Of a DNA stretch of 53,569 nucleotides, positions 47,317 through 53,569 are shown piece after piece. The position numbers were made by a program, and so were the translations under genes. Each line of letters begins with the position of its first letter. Positions within the stretch are counted from its first letter, which is position 1. The DNA is from Candidatus Azobacteroides sp. Its GTDB lineage: Bacteria; Bacteroidota; Bacteroidia; Bacteroidales; Azobacteroidaceae. Location of the stretch: positions 1 to 53,569 of the forward strand of contig WRFY01000118.1 in the NCBI GenBank assembly GCA_009783445.1. Direction: 5' to 3'. A model generated the notes under the pieces. It was not told where the DNA came from, did no database searches, and worked only from the letters and a program-made list of their open reading frames with translations.

Positions 47317-47348
47317 TTGTTTTAATAAAAAAAGAATACTTAGCTTTG
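47317..47348 (+). promoter_or_regulatory. Promoter of the regulator-like gene
   Basis: TTG (47317-47319), a 21-base spacer and TAGCTTTG (47341-47348) fit the Bacteroidota pattern. The box lies inside the longer open frame from 47303, which supports translation from 47450. Confidence 0.6.
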
Positions 47349-47449
47349 TACGAAAAAACACGAAAGAACATTCCAAGAAAATAATATTTGAAATTATAGA
47401 ATATAATTTTCATTTGCATTTTGGATTTGATCATAACAACAGTTACTTT

Positions 47450-48418
47450 ATGAAGAATGACTATATCTATGATGCTTTAATAGCAGAAATGAGAAAAAAA
47501 AATCCTAAGAATTCAAATTTAGTCAATCGTTTAGCAGATATTCTTCTCCTCGAAAAAGAGACCATTTATAGGAGATTGCGGAACGATGTGCCATTTACCT
47601 TTCACGAAATATCTACTATTTCAAGAAGAATGGGGATTTCGTTGGATAACATTATTGGAGTGGACTCGCAGAAAAATAGACCTTTCCAATTGAAACTAAC
47701 CGAATATATCGATGCCGAAGATATTGATTTTAAAATGATTGAAGAAATTCTGGATCTATACAGGGAAACCAAAAAGGAAACCCAAGCAGAAATGGGATGC
47801 GCATCTAATCTGATTCCTCAGAGTCTTTTTTCGGGATTCAAACATTTAACACAGTTTTATTTATTCAAATGGCAATACCATTACAACAACGAGCGGATAA
47901 AATCGTTTCAGGAAATACCGGTTGACAAAAAAATAAGCGAACTATTTTACGCGTATTTTAGGGAATCGAAAAATATACATCAAACGTATTATGTTTTGGA
48001 CTATCGCATTTTCAAAAATCTGACAAACGATATCCGCTATTTTCGCAGCATCCGTTTATTGACAAACGAAGATATTCAAATAATTAAAGAAGACCTTCTT
48101 CGGTTGCTGGATTATATCGAAAATCTGGCTTTCAAAGGGCAATTCAAAGAAACCGGAAATAAAGTCAATTTCTATATCTCCGAAGTGAATATAGATACCA
48201 ATTATACTTATTTAGAAATGAAAAATGTCCATGTAAGCATGCTGACTACTTTCATTCTAACTCACACCCTCTCTTACGACGAAAAAGCCTTTATTGCCGT
48301 TAAGAACTGGCTCCGTTCCATTGTCCGGATTTCAACTTTGATCTCCGTTACAAGCGAAAAACAACGAATTTTATACTTCGAAGAACAAAGACAAATCATT
48401 CAAAAAATTGACGGATGA
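47450..48418 (+). CDS. Regulator-like protein with N-terminal helix-turn-helix
   Basis: A protein of about 322 residues. Residues about 1-70 form a predicted helix-turn-helix (NLVNRLADILLLEKETIYRRLRNDVPFTFHEISTISRRMGISLDNI), like those of small DNA-binding or phage-repressor domains; the rest is helical with no known domain. The ATG at 47450 is chosen over 47303 since the promoter lies between them. Function unknown. It faces the SusC/D operon convergently and is preceded by about 1 kb without a gene. Confidence 0.78.
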   Translation: MKNDYIYDALIAEMRKKNPKNSNLVNRLADILLLEKETIYRRLRNDVPFTFHEISTISRRMGISLDNIIGVDSQKNRPFQLKLTEYIDAEDIDFKMIEEILDLYRETKKETQAEMGCASNLIPQSLFSGFKHLTQFYLFKWQYHYNNERIKSFQEIPVDKKISELFYAYFRESKNIHQTYYVLDYRIFKNLTNDIRYFRSIRLLTNEDIQIIKEDLLRLLDYIENLAFKGQFKETGNKVNFYISEVNIDTNYTYLEMKNVHVSMLTTFILTHTLSYDEKAFIAVKNWLRSIVRISTLISVTSEKQRILYFEEQRQIIQKIDG

Positions 48419-48423
48419 TCAAA

Positions 48424-48494
48424 AACGCAGATAACGCGGATAATAAAGAATAAAAATCCGCATATATTGCCTTTATCTGCCTCATCTGCATTTT
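48424..48494. repeat. CATCTGCGTT-type inverted repeat, copy D
   Basis: The left arm AACGCAGATAACGCGGATAA and the right arm CTTTATCTGCCTCATCTGCA are imperfect reverse complements around an AT-rich middle. It lies between convergent genes and could serve as a transcript-end structure. Confidence 0.6.
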
Positions 48495-48507
48495 AAGAAC
48501 AAAGCAA

Positions 48508-48545
48508 GAAGCAATCCAGATTGTTTATTTTTTCTAGATTGCTTC
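48508..48545. terminator. Hairpin between convergent genes
   Basis: GAAGCAATCCAG (48508-48519) and CTAGATTGCTTC (48534-48545) form a 12-base stem with one mismatch and a T-rich loop. It lies between the regulator gene end and the leftward lipoprotein end, consistent with a terminator for either. Neither side has a strong T-run. Confidence 0.45.
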
Positions 48546-48625
48546 GGTTTTGCAGTAACGCACAAAAACGTCGTTCAATTAATTCTGGAAAACAGTAATT
48601 TGGGATGGAGGGAATGGCTATGATT

Positions 48626-49453
48626 TTATGGTTTCGGCAGAGAGCCTGGATAGCCGTCAGTCCATTCAAAACTTCCGGAACCAATATATGTTGGAACGCC
48701 ATTTTCAGCCAAAATATAACCTATGGCATATACATTGGCTTTATTGGTAAAATAACAATACTGAGGATATTCCGCTGAATCCCAATAAAAGGTATACGGT
48801 TCGCAAAATACGTCCTGCATTCCTTTTGGAAAACCGATCGCATTTCCATTGTCATCCAGGAAAAAACGCAAAGGTTTTCCTGCCGGTACCTTGGCATTCG
48901 CATCATCCAGTATATGAAAAATATCTACTAAGCGATATTCATTGCGTCCAAAAAATTTTTGAATCGTTATTATCCCTTCTTTACCACTCCATATGGGGTC
49001 GGTAAATAGTACCTTTCCTACAGTTTCCCAAGTAATCGGAAGAAGGATTGATTTCATTTCTTTACTCAAGACCAAACCATCTTTTGTAAGCACAAAAGCT
49101 TTGAAATAAAAAGTAACTCCTTGCATGAGGGGAAAAGCATCCCGTTTCATGATAATTCCGGCATCAGTGGTGTCCGGCTGAATAGAAATAATCGTATATT
49201 GAGCAAAATCCTCAGAGGAGGAGTACATCAATCCCTGATCATACACTTTATCGGCCGAAGGGGTAATAACGGCTCTAATTTGAATTTCTTCTTCGGACGC
49301 CTGTTCCAACAAATCCAATGTGACAATAGACGCAATTTTCGATGGGTCTTGCACATAATCAAAATCTGCTTTATTTAGTTCTTCACTGCATGAAAAAAAT
49401 AAAAAGAATGAAGAACAAAGCAAGGTTGCTATCTGAATCTGGTTTTTTTTCAT
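48626..49453 (-). CDS. Lipoprotein of the SusC/D operon
   Basis: A protein of about 275 residues with a lipoprotein signal (IQIATLLCSSFFLFFSC). The mature region begins SEELNKADFDYVQDPSKIASIVTLDLLEQASEEEIQIRAVITPSADKVYDQGLMYSSSEDF and resembles the beta-sandwich surface glycan-binding or SusE/SusF-position lipoproteins found downstream of susCD. I cannot name the family with certainty. The ATG at 49453 is chosen; the frame begins at 49480. It lies 52 bases after susD on the same strand. Confidence 0.78.
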   Translation of the reverse strand: MKKNQIQIATLLCSSFFLFFSCSEELNKADFDYVQDPSKIASIVTLDLLEQASEEEIQIRAVITPSADKVYDQGLMYSSSEDFAQYTIISIQPDTTDAGIIMKRDAFPLMQGVTFYFKAFVLTKDGLVLSKEMKSILLPITWETVGKVLFTDPIWSGKEGIITIQKFFGRNEYRLVDIFHILDDANAKVPAGKPLRFFLDDNGNAIGFPKGMQDVFCEPYTFYWDSAEYPQYCYFTNKANVYAIGYILAENGVPTYIGSGSFEWTDGYPGSLPKP

Positions 49454-49505
49454 GATATAGATATTTATATTGTCTTGCAATAGATAACAAATATTTCCAT
49501 TCGAA

Positions 49506-51005
49506 TTAAGGATTATTTTCCGTAATCAATGGATTTTCTTGTATTTCTGAATTTGGAAGTTGATAGGTCCATTGGACGTCGCCTGCGGGAACCGCTATTT
49601 TAGTCCGGTGATTGCTTCCGGAATAATTTCTGTCGACCCCTTTATTCAAGCGTTTCAAATCGAAGTATCCAAAACCTTCGCCCCACAATTCGATCCGTCT
49701 TTGCTGGAAGACCTCATCGACCGTTACGCTCGATGAATTCCATTTCGGATCCCGTTGGTTCATTAATTTTTTCAAGGCAATCGCCGCTTCCGCATTTTTC
49801 CCTTGATGAGCCAAAGCTTCCGCTTCAATCAATACCATTTCGGCGGCGCGCATGTATACATAGTCCATCGTCCAATCGCCTTTATCGCCAAATTTCAAAT
49901 TAGCGTAAGGCAAATCTTGCGCTCGTGCATACGAACCGTCGGCTGTCGGTTTTCCCATTGAGTCGTTGAACAACGATTTCCGTTCATCCGTTTCAGGAAT
50001 CGATTCATACAAAGCGGCATCAATCAAACGGGGAGCATAATTCAATCCCGCATATCCCGGAGCTATATTCGACACCTGCGAGAAGAAGGAAGCATACCCC
50101 GTTTGCGTTTCAGTCGTATGTTTAAAGCCCCACATCCATTCGGCATTTTCAATATCCATAAATCCGTCATGTAAACTTGCCGGAGACATCACATTGTAAT
50201 TGGAGTGAGCTTCACGAGCCGTCGTTTCCGCCTTAGCCCATTGTCCGCTTAACAGATAAAACCGTGCAAGAATTCCTTTGGCTACATTTTCATCTACAAA
50301 ATATTTATAGGGACGTTTATAACCTTTCAACAATTTAACCGCATCCATCAAATCTTTTTCGATTTGCTCATGGACCCGTTTTACCGTGTTTCTACCCGTA
50401 AGATTTGTTCTTTCTTCTTCAGGTATGCCTTCGCTATCGGCAAAGCGCAAAGGCACTCCCGGCAAATCCAACAGAGAAGGATCGCTTGTATTCGATTTTT
50501 GATATAATTGAATCAAATAATAATACGATAAGGCGCGAATGGCCAGCGCTTGGCCTAAACCGGCTTTCGCTACCGGATTTTCCGGTTCTCCTTTATACAA
50601 GTTAATAATTGTGTTTGCCTTGGCAATCATCGTATACAAGGTAGTCCAGTGGGAATTTGTTCTCCGATAATTAAACATACGATTATCAAAATCGTAGTCG
50701 TAATTAAACCAATGCGACTTGGCTTGCACCATATCCTGGGCAGTCATATCTGCTGTATGCATAATCGACATATACGTAAATATATCGTGCGAAGTATTCC
50801 CTGAAATGGAATAGGCTTCCACCATATACGAATAGATGGCCCGCACATACGCATCGACTACTGCATCGGGACTGTTTTGAAGCAAATAATCTACGGTTTC
50901 ACTGTCGATTCCTTCTTTATAATCGGCATTCAAATATTCATTGCCGCAAGAGGACGTCAACAATGAAACGGCAACCGTAATCAAGAAATATTTAATAGTT
51001 TTCAT
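49506..51005 (-). CDS. SusD/RagB family nutrient-binding outer-membrane lipoprotein
   Basis: A 499-residue lipoprotein (LLTSSC lipobox). Helical repeats with the SusD-type segments KANTIINLYKGEPENPVAKAGLGQALAIRALSYYYLIQLY and the C-terminal VFQQRRIELWGEGFGYFDLKRLNKG are diagnostic. It caps the SusC porin and captures substrate at the surface. The substrate cannot be read from this sequence. It starts 18 bases after susC ends. Confidence 0.94.
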   Translation of the reverse strand: MKTIKYFLITVAVSLLTSSCGNEYLNADYKEGIDSETVDYLLQNSPDAVVDAYVRAIYSYMVEAYSISGNTSHDIFTYMSIMHTADMTAQDMVQAKSHWFNYDYDFDNRMFNYRRTNSHWTTLYTMIAKANTIINLYKGEPENPVAKAGLGQALAIRALSYYYLIQLYQKSNTSDPSLLDLPGVPLRFADSEGIPEEERTNLTGRNTVKRVHEQIEKDLMDAVKLLKGYKRPYKYFVDENVAKGILARFYLLSGQWAKAETTAREAHSNYNVMSPASLHDGFMDIENAEWMWGFKHTTETQTGYASFFSQVSNIAPGYAGLNYAPRLIDAALYESIPETDERKSLFNDSMGKPTADGSYARAQDLPYANLKFGDKGDWTMDYVYMRAAEMVLIEAEALAHQGKNAEAAIALKKLMNQRDPKWNSSSVTVDEVFQQRRIELWGEGFGYFDLKRLNKGVDRNYSGSNHRTKIAVPAGDVQWTYQLPNSEIQENPLITENNP

Positions 51006-51023
51006 TCGATTCGTTTTTAAATG

Positions 51024-53569
51024 TTAAAAATTAGCTGAGATACCCAAAGATATCGTTCTCAAAGGAGAATAAGCATACGATACGAGACCTGTAAAAGATT
51101 GCCGAACATCCAAACCTTTTCGATGGGAAATATACCAGACATTGTCGGCCACAGCATAGAAGCGTAATTTTTCCAATTTCATAGAACGAGTTATTTTTTT
51201 CGGCAAGGTATAACCCAAGGTGATATTTCGAATGCTAAAATAGGATGCATCCGTTAGCCAACGATCCGAAATATCATTCTGATCCCGATTTTCATAAATC
51301 AACTTAGGTACCTTGGTTTCGGTATTTTCCGGCGTCCATCGTTTGAACATATCTTTGTGAAAATTTGTTCCGCTGGCTCCCGAATTCATGAATCCGGCAT
51401 AGATATCATCCATTATATATCCGCCTAATTGAAAAGCCGTTTGAACAGAAAAATCAAATCCTTTCCAGTCAATAGAAGTTCCCAATCCGCCATACCAATC
51501 AGGAATCGCACTTTTTCCGGTTTCGCGCAAGGTAGCGTTTGCCGTAGCATTCACTAAGGTTGCTTTTTCAATTCCATTATCGTCTTTTTCATATTTATTG
51601 TATTGGGCGAGACCTGTTTTCGGATCAACTCCGGCATATTCGTAAGTATAAAAATCGAAAATCGAACCGCCTATTTTACGCCAATAACTTCCGGCTTGGT
51701 ACCCGCCATCTTTCTCGATCAATTCTTGCTTATCGACGGGCAACTTTGTCAACTGATTTTTATAATGGGTGGCATTCAAGTTTATGTTCCATTTTAAATC
51801 CTGGGTTTTAACAATATCAACGCTCATTTCAAATTCAACTCCTTTGTTTCTCATATCAATATCGTTGACCCATTGAAAATTAGGCAAACCTTCGGAAGCA
51901 GCTTTGGGTTTTCGATAGAGTAAATCTTTCGTATCTTTAATAAAATAATCGAAACTAAAAGAAAGACGTTCATCCCAAGCCAATAATTCAAAACCCGTAT
52001 TGAAATTATTGCTCTTTTCCCAGGTCAATTTAGGATTGCCTCGGTGTATCCAAGACATAGCGCCTTCTCCATCAACTCTATCCACACTGTATAAATCTTT
52101 ATAGGCATACCATACAGGGGTTACGCCATCTACATCCAAAAGATTATCATTTCCCTGAGTCCCATAGCTGATCTTCCATTTCAAATCATGAATAAAGGAA
52201 ACATCGTGCAGGAACGATTCCCGTGAAATTCTCCACGAACCTCCCACTGCCCAGAAAGTTCCCCAACGAACATCGGGATGGAAACGGGAAGAAGCGTCTG
52301 TACGAAGGCTGGCTGTCAAATAATATTTGTCGTCATAATTATAATCCAGCCGGCTGAAATACCCTTCCAGCGCATATTCCAAAGAGGCAGAAGTCAACTC
52401 CTGGTATTTTGTCGCGTTGGAAAATTCGGAATTATCCGGATTAACAAAATTAGTCATGTGGCCATACATTTTTTTCTGATGGTCTTTTTTATTTTCGTGG
52501 CCGAACAAGACATCTACAGCATGCAAATCCAATTTTTTGCTGTAATTCAATAACTCATTGGCATTGAGCGCCGAATAACGTTCCAGCGTTCGATAAGCGC
52601 GTCCGCCTACATTATACGCATCGCCTCCAATGGGAGTCATATACCGCACATCTTGCGTGTTGAATATATCGTAGGCCATATTGGCGGTAAATTTGAAATC
52701 TTTCAAAAAGTTTACTTCAAAAAAACCTCTCAAACTCATCACATCCACCCCAACATGGTATTCGCCCGCTTTAACCGTTGCCATAGGATTTTGCTGGGCC
52801 GCATACGGGCGGGCATACGTTTCGCCAAAATCGTATCGTTTTTTCCCCTTGTCGTTTAATAATGGAGCTCCCGTATGGAGATCATAAAGATAAATGGGAT
52901 ATATCGGAGCAATTTGTTGACCAAACATGAAAATATTGTTGTATTGCGTATTGCTTGCCGCTACATTATTCATGTCTGTTTTAGAATAATTGAGGGAACC
53001 TCCTACATTTACAAAATCGCCCACCTTTTGTTCCATTTTCAAACGAGCCGATATACGATTAAAATCCGAATTCGACACATATCCTTCATCGCCTACATAC
53101 GATAAGGAAGCATATAAATTATTGGATTCGCTTCCTGAACTTATGCTCAGATTATACTCTTGACGCAATCCACTTCTGAAAGGATCGGTCAACCAATTGT
53201 CGTTCCATTTTTTTTCTTTCGCATTCGGATTGAGTTTTCCAGTTACCGGATCTATCGCTTCATTGTTCGGAACATTTTTATAAATGTTATAAACCAAGCC
53301 GTTATCAATCAAATTCTTGCTTGCCGCTATATTTGCCTCCAGATAGCTCATCGACTCCAAGTTTTTGTTTCTCAGCGATTCCCAATACATTTCGTAGTAT
53401 TCCCCTGGATTTGTTATGACGTCGTAAGCAGGAATGGCTCTACTGTTCTTTCCTAAACGGGCGTCAAAAAGAATACGGGCTTTGCCGGATTTTCCTTTTT
53501 TTGTAGTAATAATAATCACTCCATTCGAACCGCGAGCGCCATAGATGGCGCTCGCGGCCGCATCTTTCA
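51024..53569 (-). CDS. SusC/RagA family TonB-linked outer-membrane protein, 5' truncated
   Basis: A TonB-dependent receptor that imports oligosaccharide or peptide across the outer membrane with SusD. The visible part starts in the plug domain with DAAASAIYGARGSNGVIIITTKKGK, the SusC/RagA signature, and continues to the C-terminal barrel ending ISLGISANF. The frame is open to the window's right edge, so the start, the signal peptide and the carboxypeptidase-like domain are missing. About 848 residues are present. No glycoside hydrolase is seen with it here. Confidence 0.94.
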   Translation of the reverse strand, partial: KDAAASAIYGARGSNGVIIITTKKGKSGKARILFDARLGKNSRAIPAYDVITNPGEYYEMYWESLRNKNLESMSYLEANIAASKNLIDNGLVYNIYKNVPNNEAIDPVTGKLNPNAKEKKWNDNWLTDPFRSGLRQEYNLSISSGSESNNLYASLSYVGDEGYVSNSDFNRISARLKMEQKVGDFVNVGGSLNYSKTDMNNVAASNTQYNNIFMFGQQIAPIYPIYLYDLHTGAPLLNDKGKKRYDFGETYARPYAAQQNPMATVKAGEYHVGVDVMSLRGFFEVNFLKDFKFTANMAYDIFNTQDVRYMTPIGGDAYNVGGRAYRTLERYSALNANELLNYSKKLDLHAVDVLFGHENKKDHQKKMYGHMTNFVNPDNSEFSNATKYQELTSASLEYALEGYFSRLDYNYDDKYYLTASLRTDASSRFHPDVRWGTFWAVGGSWRISRESFLHDVSFIHDLKWKISYGTQGNDNLLDVDGVTPVWYAYKDLYSVDRVDGEGAMSWIHRGNPKLTWEKSNNFNTGFELLAWDERLSFSFDYFIKDTKDLLYRKPKAASEGLPNFQWVNDIDMRNKGVEFEMSVDIVKTQDLKWNINLNATHYKNQLTKLPVDKQELIEKDGGYQAGSYWRKIGGSIFDFYTYEYAGVDPKTGLAQYNKYEKDDNGIEKATLVNATANATLRETGKSAIPDWYGGLGTSIDWKGFDFSVQTAFQLGGYIMDDIYAGFMNSGASGTNFHKDMFKRWTPENTETKVPKLIYENRDQNDISDRWLTDASYFSIRNITLGYTLPKKITRSMKLEKLRFYAVADNVWYISHRKGLDVRQSFTGLVSYAYSPLRTISLGISANF

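Overview
The window reads as a chromosomal segment of a Bacteroidales-type Bacteroidota genome, moderately AT-rich. The evidence is a fused lpxC/fabZ gene, a SusC/SusD pair, secreted proteins whose signal peptides end in ...AQ or in lipoboxes, and many upstream elements matching the Bacteroidota -7 box TAnnTTTG instead of a sigma-70 -10/-35 pair. I see no tRNA, rRNA, CRISPR array or transposase gene.

Layout. 0.4-6.3 kb: a lipoprotein, YraN, a cyclophilin-TadA-epimerase operon, IspE, a YpfJ-type metalloprotease and a frameshifted zinc-ribbon gene. 6.5-13.4 kb: an exporter-type ABC transporter, then a leftward dnaG-GH13 amylase-MFS operon. 13.5-18 kb: three genes of unknown function (two exported or lipidated, one membrane) and a DrrAB-like ABC exporter. 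18.3-26.1 kb: Fe superoxide dismutase, then the most unusual region. It holds a leftward surface operon (secreted coiled-coil protein, fibro-slime/OmpA protein, zinc-ribbon membrane protein, small protein) facing a TPR sensor kinase and a LuxR-type response regulator, with a pair of palindromic operator-like sites between them.

26.1-34.8 kb: pyrG-yidC, then a tightly packed five-gene export operon (LolA-like protein, two FtsX/MacB-type permeases, ATPase, outer-membrane barrel). 34.8-46.4 kb: trmD, a DsbD-type thiol reductase, prfA, pyrF, an HD phosphohydrolase, the lipid A genes lpxD-lpxC/fabZ-lpxA, a pRiA4b ORF-3-like protein, miaA and a HAD phosphatase. 46.4-53.6 kb: an AT-rich gap of about 1 kb, a regulator-like protein, and the end of a SusC/SusD/lipoprotein nutrient-uptake operon that runs off the right edge.

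Most worth a second look: (1) the presumed sensor kinase and one of its presumed target genes each carry a single in-frame TAG at a place where Gln fits the family, although the window also encodes release factor 1 and uses TAG as a real stop elsewhere; (2) a four-helix-bundle gene sits between kinase and regulator on a cassette of about 400 bp with perfect 20-bp terminal inverted repeats, which supplies the kinase's last residues and stop codon; (3) paired CTGCATATGCAG-type palindromes lie upstream of the surface operon; (4) a degenerate intergenic repeat built on CATCTGCGTT occurs at four sites, two of them as large inverted repeats.
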